Positions 9,057 to 22,936 of a stretch of 64,000 bases of DNA are shown piece after piece. The DNA is from Hippasteria phrygiana (lineage: Eukaryota; Echinodermata; Asteroidea; Valvatida; Goniasteridae). A model generated the notes under the pieces. The model was not told where the DNA came from. It searched no databases and saw only the letters and a program-made list of their open reading frames with translations. The stretch spans positions 930,001 to 994,000 of the forward strand of contig JAZGUH010000616.1 of the NCBI GenBank assembly GCA_037893225.1. The letters run 5' to 3'. A program made the translations under genes and the position numbers. The first letter of the stretch is position 1. Every line of letters begins with the position of its first letter.

Positions 9057-9539
9057 ATGACTGCTGGAGAAAACTGTTGTGTTGACCAATGCCATGGTAG
9101 CAAAGGTAAGTTGACCTCACGCACTCGGTCTGTATTGTTTGTTATGCAGATTTCTTAAACCATAGCAAAATGGATTCCAATCTGGAAGGCCTCAATTAAA
9201 GGCAAGATTTTAGGAAAGACTGTACACAGAGGCAGACAAAATTGTAGAATATGGACAGGATATGTCCAGCAGAAATATGGCATTATTAATGTTGTCATGC
9301 CTGGCTCAAAATCAAATTCACGCACAAGGATGCGTGTGCACAGGTTGACTTACATTGTTTATTCTGGAGTCCTTGATCTTCCCCGGGGGTATGATGTCAG
9401 TCACCTGTGCCACAACTCCTTGTGTGTGAATTTTGATCACCTGTCACTTGAGCCACATGCCATCAACACTGCAAGATCTCGTTGTAAGAGATGCCGTTTG
9501 TGTTCGGGCCATGGCCCATACAAGGACTGTCTTCTTTAA
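9057..9539 (+). CDS. His-Me finger endonuclease, unit 3
   Basis: Coding exons 9057..9105 and 9166..9539. Leader exons run from 8623 to 8716 and 8854..8963. No amino-acid difference from unit 1. Confidence 0.68.
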
Positions 9540-9638
9540 AATGTAATTAAGGAGAACTTTTTTGCTCACCATTAAGTTTGATAACTGAAATTGCTCACCA
9601 TTTTTTGATGCTACACTTTTTGCTTTAATAATTCATTT

Positions 9639-11647
9639 TTAATTGAATCGTATGCTGTAATTGTGCTCACTCTGAATTCTTTGCCAATCCACATCTGGAG
9701 GGATTGCTGACTTGGGTTCCAGTTGCCCTTTCTTGTACAATGACTTGGCACAGTTGTACAAGTTATATCGTTGTGCCCTACACTTTGCCCTTCGTATTTT
9801 ATAATGTGTGCTCCTAGCCCGTTGGGAATGATATTTTTCTTTTCTGTCCATTTCGGCCAGACTTTTGGCAGCTGCAGATCCTGGCAAAACAGGACAACCT
9901 GCAGCTTCACACTTGAGGATGATTGAGTTGGCATGGCCATTGTTGACAAGGTGAACTGCGCTGTGGTCTCTTGAGAGAGCATTTCTGGAAAAGGTTAGTG
10001 TCCCTTTTGGATTAGTACTTGAAAAAGCATGGTTCATGGACTCTGCTTTTTGTGTACTTGTCCCATATCTGGTTTTTTGCATTGCCTCGTGACCAATTCT
10101 CTTCTGAATTTTCAGTAAAAGCAGTTTCTTGTCAGACTCGAGCATTTTCAGTTTTCCCCTAACATGAACAGGAAGGTAGGGAAATCTGTTATTGCCATTG
10201 CAAACCAAGGACCGCTTTTTGCAAAGGTTGTGGCGACCTTGGTAACATTCGGGAATGGTTGAGGCAGCCTGTTCAGCCATGTCATACATTTGGGCAAAGT
10301 TTCTCCCACATTTCTTGAGGATTGCCCCTGCTTCTGCTTGTACCCTGTGACTTACATCGTCACCTAACCGGTCTTGTATCTTTTTCTTTTCTTTTTTAGT
10401 TCTACCAGGCATCATGTCACCACTGAATTTGGCCCGACTGATTGCTGAACTGAGTGATCGATTTAAGTGAGGTGGGTCAAGAAAGTGTTCTGGCTCGATA
10501 CCTGCTTTAATTCTCATCTGAGACATAAAACCTTTTGCCATACACCCGTCCGCATCGCTTGTTACTCTTTCTGCTAACAAGGGTTCCTTACACTCTAGAA
10601 GTTTCTTGGCACATTGAATTCCCCCTTCTCTTTCATCCCCCATGTTGTAATTTGCTGGGCGTGTAGCACTACAAGAATCTGTGTGCTCGGAACAATTGTT
10701 ACTGCTGTGTTTGCCTGACATTTGATTTGCACATTTGCAGAGTTTATTCTCGTGGTGGTACATTACTACCATTTTTTGGTGGTTACATTCTCACATACTA
10801 CGTCCCTAGTTTGGGTGGCCGGCACAAATGGTGTGTTTTTCCCCGACAGTTTCTCAAGGGGTTATTGTATTGTCTATCTAATTCGACAGCAATCGGTTTT
10901 TCTCTGTCATAGCCCTGTAATTCTTGAATACCTTTGACCAGTTTTCTCTTTTCAGCCATACTTCTAACATTTTCATTGATAATAATGTCCCCACATTTGC
11001 TTGCTGTTTTCTGCAGCCCACTGATTGAAGGAACAGTCGTACCCAATGCTGTCAAAAGTCGTCTTGCTCCTGTGGCTGCAATACCCGTGTTGAGGAGACC
11101 AACTTGGAAGGCCATGTTTGGAGTTGCAGTGCGTCGGCCTCTGCTGACCTGAGGTATCTCTGAGTACAGCTTCTTCCTTCCTGTCGAGAAGTGGCACTTG
11201 TTGCATGACAGCACCTCTGAAACAGCAAGGCCCCGGTGTGTTTCTTGCTCTGCCTGTAGCTGAGGCCAGCCATCCCAGTCAGGATTCGCATGCTGATGGT
11301 CCAGGGTAGCTGGAACACTTGTCTCAACTGTAGTGTTGACATGAACAATTCTGTAGCCGCCTGGGTTCAAGTTGTCGGCTCCTTCCCTCTGGAGTCTGCT
11401 TATCGGCGTTATTTCCTAAATTTTCGGTCGCAGCACCATCAGTTTTATTAGTTCTGGCACCTGGTGGGAAATTGTAGAAAGAACCTCGCTCATCTCTGGG
11501 AAAGGCCAGTTGCAATTGTTCATTTGTGGGTCTGATATAGGAAGATGAAACATCAGCCTTTTCTCTTATCAACTGACATGTCAGACCATTGCCTTTTTTA
11601 AAATAGGCTTTTTTCCTCTTAAACATGCCCTTTCTGTAGCGAACCAT
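9639..11647 (-). pseudogene. Mutator-like transposase relic, unit 3
   Basis: Same three breaks; Glu95 and Arg187 in segment c (9639..10772). Segment b ends at 10798 and segment a spans 11324..11647. Confidence 0.72.
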
Positions 11648-12278
11648 GGTGGACCTTTCAGTTGGTGAGTAATTAGGGTTATGAAGAGTTTTGTTTATTC
11701 CATGTCACCATGAACAACAAAAGAATAATGGTGCACTAACAATAAACATCCACTAAATTAGACTTGCAAAGCTATTGCATTTCATTCAGTGCATGCTTAT
11801 GTTACTGCTTCCCTGTTGTGCCAATAACCAAAGGCATTTTCTAAATATGAACTAGTTGGTGAAATGAAAATTATTAAATTCATAAAGCAAGTAAAAATGA
11901 ATTCGATTTGTGACATTTCTCTTTTCTTCAGAGTTTTGGCTTATCTTGCCTAATAGTATAGTTTGAAAAAATGTCTGCGCAGTACAATAATGTCAACACT
12001 AGTTAACTAGTGCACGCCCCAACCAGTTGATTGTTTCAGAACCATTTATAGCCTTTCTCCAATTTGATTTCTGTAATTAATAGCCAACCGGTACCTCTTT
12101 CACAGTTTTTGCCCACAAAACCATCGCTGCACCGGCTGACTGCTGCGGAGTTTTACCCCCGTACACGTGGCTCCATTCTGACACGGGCCCACTGTGAACA
12201 TAAAAACCCAATCACAAACAGATTAGCCTATTTGGTTCAGCACTATCGTATATGTATTGTGGCCCTGAAGGGACATCG

Positions 12279-12603
12279 CACGTTTTCTGCGCACGTTTTC
12301 TGCGCACGTTTTCTGCGCACGTTTTCTGCGCACGTTTTCTGCGCACGTTTTCTGCGCACGTTTTCTGCGCACATTTTCTGCGCACATTTTCTGCGCACAT
12401 TTTCTGCGCACATTTTCTGCGCACATTTTCTGCGCACATTTTCTGCGCACATTTTCTGCGCACATTTTCTGCGCACATTTTCTGCGCACATTTTCTGCGC
12501 ACATTTTCTGCGCACATTTTCTGCGCACATTTTCTGCGCACATTTTCTGCGCACATTTTCTGCGCACATTTTCTGCGCACATTTTCTGCGCACATTTTCT
12601 GCG
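12279..12603. repeat. 13-bp minisatellite, unit 3 (25 copies)
   Basis: Seven G-type copies at the left edge are followed by 18 A-type copies, the longest unbroken G block in the window. Confidence 0.99.
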
Positions 12604-13511
12604 ACGATAATTATGACTTCTATCAGGGTGCACGCCACTAAATCTGTGAAAATCACTGCGCGCGAGCTCATTAATATTTTGTGATCCCTCCAGTAATTTT
12701 AAATAAGAGGTCCCTGGGGCCTATAAATTGGACTGATTGTAGAAATATTTGTGGAAATCAAGAATTGGTGACCCGTGGCTTCCAACTCGGGGGATTCCGT
12801 TCACAAAAAATGACCAATACGTGGGTCTATTTGGCATAGAGGCGGGGGGGGTGGGGCTACATTTAGACCTGGGCCCAGAGATGGGCCACCATTTTAGGGG
12901 TGGTTTGTGGGGAGGGGAGTATAAAAAAAAAAATTCCTTCAACACTCATAAATTTGAAAAGAAAATTATTCTAGGAGTCTTAATCTTTAATTTCCAGTGA
13001 AAAAAATATTGCCACCTTACTCCTGAGCGTCACTAGGCGGCGCTCTTTCGTTCTATTTTTGTGTTGGTACGGTTACAATGAGCGCCGTATTAATAGTGGA
13101 GTGGAACCATTGGAACCCATATGAAGCAAACATGGCGGCGCCCATATGTCAAGTGTACTCGCCAAAAATAGGTATGTTTCATGTTTTGAACTATGAAATC
13201 TCACAGAAAACACAGTAATGATTACACACATGATAGAGAACAAAATGGGTTCTGTCTTTCTTTTCTTTTTTTGCTCTCGCTGTCTTTTTATTCACATACA
13301 CATTTCAGATGCCTATCCGCCATGTTATCAACATGTTTACAAGATATAGGTTGCGCTGAGGCTCATAAATTTACACGTGCTTTTTTGTTACTGAAAATTA
13401 AAGACTTTTGTTGGACAAGTAAGTAGTTATTCTGCATTGTTTCACCCAATATTTAGACTGAGATGTATATATATTTATTTTTATTTGTAGCATGCCCAGG
13501 CTAGGGCCATC

Positions 13512-13994
13512 ATGACTGCTGGAGAAAACTGTTGTGTTGACCAATGCCATGGTAGCAAAGGTAAGTTGACCTCACGCACTCGGTCTGTATTGTTTGTTAT
13601 GCAGATTTCTTAAACCATAGCAAAATGGATTCCAATCTGGAAGGCCTCAATTAAAGGCAAGATTTTAGGAAAGACTGTACACAGAGGCAGACAAAATTGT
13701 AGAATATGGACAGGATATGTCCAGCAGAAATATGGCATTATTAATGTTGTCATGCCTGGCTCAAAATCAAATTCACGCACAAGGATGCGTGTGCACAGGT
13801 TGACTTACATTGTTTATTCTGGAGTCCTTGATCTTCCCCGGGGGTATGATGTCAGTCACCTGTGCCACAACTCCTTGTGTGTGAATTTTGATCACCTGTC
13901 ACTTGAGCCACATGCCATCAACACTGCAAGATCTCGTTGTAAGAGATGCCGTTTGTGTTCGGGCCATGGCCCATACAAGGACTGTCTTCTTTAA
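13512..13994 (+). CDS. His-Me finger endonuclease, unit 4
   Basis: Coding exons 13512..13560 and 13621..13994. Leader exons 13078..13171 and 13309..13418. Protein unchanged. Confidence 0.68.
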
Positions 13995-14093
13995 AATGTA
14001 ATTAAGGAGAACTTTTTTGCTCACCATTAAGTTTGATAACTGAAATTGCTCACCATTTTTTGATGCTACACTTTTTGCTTTAATAATTCATTT

Positions 14094-16101
14094 TTAATTG
14101 AATCGTATGCTGTAATTGTGCTCACTCTGAATTCTTTGCCAATCCACATCTGGAGGGATTGCTGACTTGGGTTCCAGTTGCCCTTTCTTGTACAATGACT
14201 TGGCACAGTTGTACAAGTTATATCGTTGTGCCCTACACTTTGCCCTTCGTATTTTATAATGTGTGCTCCTAGCCCGTTGGGAATGATATTTTTCTTTTCT
14301 GTCCATTTCGGCCAGACTTTTGGCAGCTGCAGATCCTGGCAAAACAGGACAACCTGCAGCTTCACACTTGAGGATGATTGAGTTGGCATGGCCATTGTTG
14401 ACAAGGTGAACTGCGCTGTGGTCTCTTGAGAGAGCATTTCTGGAAAAGGTTAGTGTCCCTTTTGGATTAGTACTTGAAAAAGCATGGTTCATGGACTCTG
14501 CTTTTTGTGTACTTGTCCCATATCTGGTTTTTTGCATTGCCTCGTGACCAATTCTCTTCTGAATTTTCAGTAAAAGCAGTTTCTTGTCAGACTCGAGCAT
14601 TTTCAGTTTTCCCCTAACATGAACAGGAAGGTAGGGAAATCTGTTATTGCCATTGCAAACCAAGGACCGCTTTTTGCAAAGGTTGTGGCGACCTTGGTAA
14701 CATTCGGGAATGGTTGAGGCAGCCTGTTCAGCCATGTCATACATTTGGGCAAAGTTTCTCCCACATTTCTTGAGGATTGCCCCTGCTTCTGCTTGTACCC
14801 TGTGACTTACATCGTCACCTAACCGGTCTTGTATCTTTTTCTTTTCTTTTTTAGTTCTACCAGGCATCATGTCACCACTGAATTTGGCCCGACTGATTGC
14901 TGAACTGAGTGATCGATTTAAGTGAGGTGGGTCAAGAAAGTGTTGTGGCTCGATACCTGCTTTAATTCTCATCTGAGACATAAAACCTTTTGCCATACAC
15001 CCGTCCGCATCGCTTGTTACTCTTTCTGCTAACAAGGGTTCCTTACACTCTAGAAGTTTCTTGGCACATTGAATTCCCCCTTCTCTTTCATCCCCCATGT
15101 TGTAATTTGCTGGGCGTGTAGCACTACAAGAATCTGTGTGCTCGGAACAATTGTTACTGCTGTGTTTGCCTGACATTTGATTTGCACATTTGCAGAGTTT
15201 ATTCTCGTGGTGGTACATTACTACCATTTTTTGGTGGTTACATTCTCACATACTACGTCCCTAGTTTGGGTGGCCGGCACAAATGGTGTGTTTTTCCCCG
15301 ACAGTTTCTCAAGGGGTTATTGTATTGTCTATCTAATTCGACAGCAATCGGTTTTTCTCTGTCATAGCCCTGTAATTCTTGAATACCTTTGACCAGTTTT
15401 CTCTTTTCAGCCATACTTCTAACATTTTCATTGATAATAATGTCCCCACATTTGCTTGCTGTTTTCTGCAGCCCACTGATTGAAGGAACAGTCGTACCCA
15501 ATGCTGTCAAAAGTCGTCTTGCTCCTGTGGCTGCAATACCCGTGTTGAGGAGACCAACTTGGAAGGCCATGTTTGGAGTTGCAGTGGTCGGCCTCTGCTG
15601 ACCTGAGGTATCTCTGAGTACAGCTTCTTCCTTCCTGTCGAGAAGTGGCACTTGTTGCATGACAGCACCTCTGAAACAGCAAGGCCCCGGTGTGTTTCTT
15701 GCTCTGCCTGTAGCTGAGGCCAGCCATCCCAGTCAGGATTCGCATGCTGATGGTCCAGGGTAGCTGGAACACTTGTCTCAACTGTAGTGTTGACATGAAC
15801 AATTCTGTAGCCGCCTGGGTTCAAGTTGTCGGCTCCTTCCCTCTGGAGTCTGCTTATCGGCGTTATTTCCTAAATTTTCGGTCGCAGCACCATCAGTTTT
15901 ATTAGTTCTGGCACCTGGTGGGAAATTGTAGAAAGAACCTCGCTCATCTCTGGGAAAGGCCAGTTGCAATTGTTCATTTGTGGGTCTGATATAGGAAGAT
16001 GAAACATCAGCCTTTTCTCTTATCAACTGACATGTCAGACCATTGCCTTTTTTAAAATAGGCTTTTTTCCTCTTAAACATGCCCTTTCTGTAGCGAACCA
16101 T
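14094..16101 (-). pseudogene. Mutator-like transposase relic, unit 4 (extra frameshift)
   Basis: Besides the three common breaks, one C is missing near 15585 (GCAGTGGTCGG against GCAGTGCGTCGG), which splits segment b just before the TATPNMAF stretch. Unit 5 has the same deletion. Segment c has Gln95. Confidence 0.72.
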
Positions 16102-16732
16102 GGTGGACCTTTCAGTTGGTGAGTAATTAGGGTTATGAAGAGTTTTGTTTATTCCATGTCACCATGAACAACAAAAGAATAATGGTGCACTAACAATAAA
16201 CATCCACTAAATTAGACTTGCAAAGCTATTGCATTTCATTCAGTGCATGCTTATGTTACTGCTTCCCTGTTGTGCCAATAACCAAAGGCATTTTCTAAAT
16301 ATGAACTAGTTGGTGAAATGAAAATTATTAAATTCATAAAGCAAGTAAAAATGAATTCGATTTGTGACATTTCTCTTTTCTTCAGAGTTTTGGCTTATCT
16401 TGCCTAATAGTATAGTTTGAAAAAATGTCTGCGCAGTACAATAATGTCAACACTAGTTAACTAGTGCACGCCCCAACCAGTTGATTGTTTCAGAACCATT
16501 TATAGCCTTTCTCCAATTTGATTTCTGTAATTAATAGCCAACCGGTACCTCTTTCACAGTTTTTGCCCACAAAACCATCGCTGCACCGGCTGACTGCTGC
16601 GGAGTTTTACCCCCGTACACGTGGCTCCATTCTGACACGGGCCCACTGTGAACATAAAAACCCAATCACAAACAGATTAGCCTATTTGGTTCAGCACTAT
16701 CGTATATGTATTGTGGCCCTGAAGGGACATCG

Positions 16733-17018
16733 CACGTTTTCTGCGCACGTTTTCTGCGCACGTTTTCTGCGCACATTTTCTGCGCACATTTTCTGCGCAC
16801 ATTTTCTGCGCACATTTTCTGCGCACATTTTCTGCGCACATTTTCTGCGCACATTTTCTGCGCACATTTTCTGCGCACATTTTCTGCGCACATTTTCTGC
16901 GCACATTTTCTGCGCACATTTTCTGCGCACATTTTCTGCGCACATTTTCTGCGCACATTTTCTGCGCACATTTTCTGCGCACATTTTCTGCGCACATTTT
17001 CTGCGCACATTTTCTGCG
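16733..17018. repeat. 13-bp minisatellite, unit 4 (22 copies)
   Basis: Three G-type copies are followed by 19 A-type copies. Confidence 0.99.
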
Positions 17019-17926
17019 ACGATAATTATGACTTCTATCAGGGTGCACGCCACTAAATCTGTGAAAATCACTGCGCGCGAGCTCATTAATATTTTGTGAT
17101 CCCTCCAGTAATTTTAAATAAGAGGTCCCTGGGGCCTATAAATTGGACTGATTGTAGAAATATTTGTGGAAATCAAGAATTGGTGACCCGTGGCTTCCAA
17201 CTCGGGGGATTCCGTTCACAAAAAATGACCAATACGTGGGTCTATTTGGCATAGAGGCGGGGGGGGTGGGGCTACATTTAGACCTGGGCCCAGAGATGGG
17301 CCACCATTTTAGGGGTGGTTTGTGGGGAGGGGAGTATAAAAAAAAAAATTCCTTCAACACTCATAAATTTGAAAAGAAAATTATTCTAGGAGTCTTAATC
17401 TTTAATTTCCAGTGAAAAAAATATTGCCACCTTACTCCTGAGCGTCACTAGGCGGCGCTCTTTCGTTCTATTTTTGTGTTGGTACGGTTACAATGAGCGC
17501 CGTATTAATAGTGGAGTGGAACCATTGGAACCCATATGAAGCAAACATGGCGGCGCCCATATGTCAAGTGTACTCGCCAAAAATAGGTATGTTTCATGTT
17601 TTGAACTATGAAATCTCACAGAAAACACAGTAATGATTACACACATGATAGAGAACAAAATGGGTTCTGTCTTTCTTTTCTTTTTTTGCTCTCGCTGTCT
17701 TTTTATTCACATACACATTTCAGATGCCTATCCGCCATGTTATCAACATGTTTACAAGATATAGGTTGCGCTGAGGCTCATAAATTTACACGTGCTTTTT
17801 TGTTACTGAAAATTAAAGACTTTTGTTGGACAAGTAAGTAGTTATTCTGCATTGTTTCACCCAATATTTAGACTGAGATGTATATATATTTATTTTTATT
17901 TGTAGCATGCCCAGGCTAGGGCCATC

Positions 17927-18409
17927 ATGACTGCTGGAGAAAACTGTTGTGTTGACCAATGCCATGGTAGCAAAGGTAAGTTGACCTCACGCACTCGGTC
18001 TGTATTGTTTGTTATGCAGATTTCTTAAACCATAGCAAAATGGATTCCAATCTGGAAGGCCTCAATTAAAGGCAAGATTTTAGGAAAGACTGTACACAGA
18101 GGCAGACAAAATTGTAGAATATGGACAGGATATGTCCAGCAGAAATATGGCATTATTAATGTTGTCATGCCTGGCTCAAAATCAAATTCACGCACAAGGA
18201 TGCGTGTGCACAGGTTGACTTACATTGTTTATTCTGGAGTCCTTGATCTTCCCCGGGGGTATGATGTCAGTCACCTGTGCCACAACTCCTTGTGTGTGAA
18301 TTTTGATCACCTGTCACTTGAGCCACATGCCATCAACACTGCAAGATCTCGTTGTAAGAGATGCCGTTTGTGTTCGGGCCATGGCCCATACAAGGACTGT
18401 CTTCTTTAA
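17927..18409 (+). CDS. His-Me finger endonuclease, unit 5
   Basis: Coding exons 17927..17975 and 18036..18409. Leader exons 17493..17586 and 17724..17833. Protein unchanged. Confidence 0.68.
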
Positions 18410-18508
18410 AATGTAATTAAGGAGAACTTTTTTGCTCACCATTAAGTTTGATAACTGAAATTGCTCACCATTTTTTGATGCTACACTTTTTGCTTTAATA
18501 ATTCATTT

Positions 18509-20516
18509 TTAATTGAATCGTATGCTGTAATTGTGCTCACTCTGAATTCTTTGCCAATCCACATCTGGAGGGATTGCTGACTTGGGTTCCAGTTGCCCTT
18601 TCTTGTACAATGACTTGGCACAGTTGTACAAGTTATATCGTTGTGCCCTACACTTTGCCCTTCGTATTTTATAATGTGTGCTCCTAGCCCGTTGGGAATG
18701 ATATTTTTCTTTTCTGTCCATTTCGGCCAGACTTTTGGCAGCTGCAGATCCTGGCAAAACAGGACAACCTGCAGCTTCACACTTGAGGATGATTGAGTTG
18801 GCATGGCCATTGTTGACAAGGTGAACTGCGCTGTGGTCTCTTGAGAGAGCATTTCTGGAAAAGGTTAGTGTCCCTTTTGGATTAGTACTTGAAAAAGCAT
18901 GGTTCATGGACTCTGCTTTTTGTGTACTTGTCCCATATCTGGTTTTTTGCATTGCCTCGTGACCAATTCTCTTCTGAATTTTCAGTAAAAGCAGTTTCTT
19001 GTCAGACTCGAGCATTTTCAGTTTTCCCCTAACATGAACAGGAAGGTAGGGAAATCTGTTATTGCCATTGCAAACCAAGGACCGCTTTTTGCAAAGGTTG
19101 TGGCGACCTTGGTAACATTCGGGAATGGTTGAGGCAGCCTGTTCAGCCATGTCATACATTTGGGCAAAGTTTCTCCCACATTTCTTGAGGATTGCCCCTG
19201 CTTCTGCTTGTACCCTGTGACTTACATCGTCACCTAACCGGTCTTGTATCTTTTTCTTTTCTTTTTTAGTTCTACCAGGCATCATGTCACCACTGAATTT
19301 GGCCCGACTGATTGCTGAACTGAGTGATCGATTTAAGTGAGGTGGGTCAAGAAAGTGTTGTGGCTCGATACCTGCTTTAATTCTCATCTGAGACATAAAA
19401 CCTTTTGCCATACACCCGTCCGCATCGCTTGTTACTCTTTCTGCTAACAAGGGTTCCTTACACTCTAGAAGTTTCTTGGCACATTGAATTCCCCCTTCTC
19501 TTTCATCCCCCATGTTGTAATTTGCTGGGCGTGTAGCACTACAAGAATCTGTGTGCTCGGAACAATTGTTACTGCTGTGTTTGCCTGACATTTGATTTGC
19601 ACATTTGCAGAGTTTATTCTCGTGGTGGTACATTACTACCATTTTTTGGTGGTTACATTCTCACATACTACGTCCCTAGTTTGGGTGGCCGGCACAAATG
19701 GTGTGTTTTTCCCCGACAGTTTCTCAAGGGGTTATTGTATTGTCTATCTAATTCGACAGCAATCGGTTTTTCTCTGTCATAGCCCTGTAATTCTTGAATA
19801 CCTTTGACCAGTTTTCTCTTTTCAGCCATACTTCTAACATTTTCATTGATAATAATGTCCCCACATTTGCTTGCTGTTTTCTGCAGCCCACTGATTGAAG
19901 GAACAGTCGTACCCAATGCTGTCAAAAGTCGTCTTGCTCCTGTGGCTGCAATACCCGTGTTGAGGAGACCAACTTGGAAGGCCATGTTTGGAGTTGCAGT
20001 GGTCGGCCTCTGCTGACCTGAGGTATCTCTGAGTACAGCTTCTTCCTTCCTGTCGAGAAGTGGCACTTGTTGCATGACAGCACCTCTGAAACAGCAAGGC
20101 CCCGGTGTGTTTCTTGCTCTGCCTGTAGCTGAGGCCAGCCATCCCAGTCAGGATTCGCATGCTGATGGTCCAGGGTAGCTGGAACACTTGTCTCAACTGT
20201 AGTGTTGACATGAACAATTCTGTAGCCGCCTGGGTTCAAGTTGTCGGCTCCTTCCCTCTGGAGTCTGCTTATCGGCGTTATTTCCTAAATTTTCGGTCGC
20301 AGCACCATCAGTTTTATTAGTTCTGGCACCTGGTGGGAAATTGTAGAAAGAACCTCGCTCATCTCTGGGAAAGGCCAGTTGCAATTGTTCATTTGTGGGT
20401 CTGATATAGGAAGATGAAACATCAGCCTTTTCTCTTATCAACTGACATGTCAGACCATTGCCTTTTTTAAAATAGGCTTTTTTCCTCTTAAACATGCCCT
20501 TTCTGTAGCGAACCAT
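18509..20516 (-). pseudogene. Mutator-like transposase relic, unit 5 (extra frameshift)
   Basis: It carries the one-base deletion seen in unit 4, here near 20000, and Gln95. Adjacent units 4 and 5 therefore descend from one recent duplication or conversion. Confidence 0.72.
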
Positions 20517-21147
20517 GGTGGACCTTTCAGTTGGTGAGTAATTAGGGTTATGAAGAGTTTTGTTTATTCCATGTCACCATGAACAACAAAAGAATAATGG
20601 TGCACTAACAATAAACATCCACTAAATTAGACTTGCAAAGCTATTGCATTTCATTCAGTGCATGCTTATGTTACTGCTTCCCTGTTGTGCCAATAACCAA
20701 AGGCATTTTCTAAATATGAACTAGTTGGTGAAATGAAAATTATTAAATTCATAAAGCAAGTAAAAATGAATTCGATTTGTGACATTTCTCTTTTCTTCAG
20801 AGTTTTGGCTTATCTTGCCTAATAGTATAGTTTGAAAAAATGTCTGCGCAGTACAATAATGTCAACACTAGTTAACTAGTGCACGCCCCAACCAGTTGAT
20901 TGTTTCAGAACCATTTATAGCCTTTCTCCAATTTGATTTCTGTAATTAATAGCCAACCGGTACCTCTTTCACAGTTTTTGCCCACAAAACCATCGCTGCA
21001 CCGGCTGACTGCTGCGGAGTTTTACCCCCGTACACGTGGCTCCATTCTGACACGGGCCCACTGTGAACATAAAAACCCAATCACAAACAGATTAGCCTAT
21101 TTGGTTCAGCACTATCGTATATGTATTGTGGCCCTGAAGGGACATCG

Positions 21148-21446
21148 CACGTTTTCTGCGCACGTTTTCTGCGCACGTTTTCTGCGCACGTTTTCTGCGC
21201 ACATTTTCTGCGCACATTTTCTGCGCACATTTTCTGCGCACATTTTCTGCGCACATTTTCTGCGCACATTTTCTGCGCACATTTTCTGCGCACATTTTCT
21301 GCGCACATTTTCTGCGCACATTTTCTGCGCACATTTTCTGCGCACATTTTCTGCGCACATTTTCTGCGCACATTTTCTGCGCACATTTTCTGCGCACATT
21401 TTCTGCGCACATTTTCTGCGCACATTTTCTGCGCACATTTTCTGCG
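21148..21446. repeat. 13-bp minisatellite, unit 5 (23 copies)
   Basis: Four G-type copies are followed by 19 A-type copies, one G-type copy more than unit 4. Confidence 0.99.
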
Positions 21447-22354
21447 ACGATAATTATGACTTCTATCAGGGTGCACGCCACTAAATCTGTGAAAATCACT
21501 GCGCGCGAGCTCATTAATATTTTGTGATCCCTCCAGTAATTTTAAATAAGAGGTCCCTGGGGCCTATAAATTGGACTGATTGTAGAAATATTTGTGGAAA
21601 TCAAGAATTGGTGACCCGTGGCTTCCAACTCGGGGGATTCCGTTCACAAAAAATGACCAATACGTGGGTCTATTTGGCATAGAGGCGGGGGGGGTGGGGC
21701 TACATTTAGACCTGGGCCCAGAGATGGGCCACCATTTTAGGGGTGGTTTGTGGGGAGGGGAGTATAAAAAAAAAAATTCCTTCAACACTCATAAATTTGA
21801 AAAGAAAATTATTCTAGGAGTCTTAATCTTTAATTTCCAGTGAAAAAAATATTGCCACCTTACTCCTGAGCGTCACTAGGCGGCGCTCTTTCGTTCTATT
21901 TTTGTGTTGGTACGGTTACAATGAGCGCCGTATTAATAGTGGAGTGGAACCATTGGAACCCATATGAAGCAAACATGGCGGCGCCCATATGTCAAGTGTA
22001 CTCGCCAAAAATAGGTATGTTTCATGTTTTGAACTATGAAATCTCACAGAAAACACAGTAATGATTACACACATGATAGAGAACAAAATGGGTTCTGTCT
22101 TTCTTTTCTTTTTTTGCTCTCGCTGTCTTTTTATTCACATACACATTTCAGATGCCTATCCGCCATGTTATCAACATGTTTACAAGATATAGGTTGCGCT
22201 GAGGCTCATAAATTTACACGTGCTTTTTTGTTACTGAAAATTAAAGACTTTTGTTGGACAAGTAAGTAGTTATTCTGCATTGTTTCACCCAATATTTAGA
22301 CTGAGATGTATATATATTTATTTTTATTTGTAGCATGCCCAGGCTAGGGCCATC

Positions 22355-22837
22355 ATGACTGCTGGAGAAAACTGTTGTGTTGACCAATGTCATGGTAGCA
22401 AAGGTAAGTTGACCTCACGCACTCGGTCTGTATTGTTTGTTATGCAGATTTCTTAAACCATAGCAAAATGGATTCCAATCTGGAAGGCCTCAATTAAAGG
22501 CAAGATTTTAGGAAAGACTGTACACAGAGGCAGACAAAATTGTAGAATATGGACAGGATATGTCCAGCAGAAATATGGCATTATTAATGTTGTCATGCCT
22601 GGCTCAAAATCAAATTCACGCACAAGGATGCGTGTGCACAGGTTGACTTACATTGTTTATTCTGGAGTCCTTGATCTTCCCCGGGGGTATGATGTCAGTC
22701 ACCTGTGCCACAACTCCTTGTGTGTGAATTTTGATCACCTGTCACTTGAGCCACATGCCATCAACACTGCAAGATCTCGTTGTAAGAGATGCCGTTTGTG
22801 TTCGGGCCATGGCCCATACAAGGACTGTCTTCTTTAA
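22355..22837 (+). CDS. His-Me finger endonuclease, unit 6
   Basis: Coding exons 22355..22403 and 22464..22837. Leader exons 21921..22014 and 22152..22261. It has the only coding difference I found among the 15 copies: C to T at 22390, a silent change in Cys12. Confidence 0.68.
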
Positions 22838-22936
22838 AATGTAATTAAGGAGAACTTTTTTGCTCACCATTAAGTTTGATAACTGAAATTGCTCACCATT
22901 TTTTGATGCTACACTTTTTGCTTTAATAATTCATTT

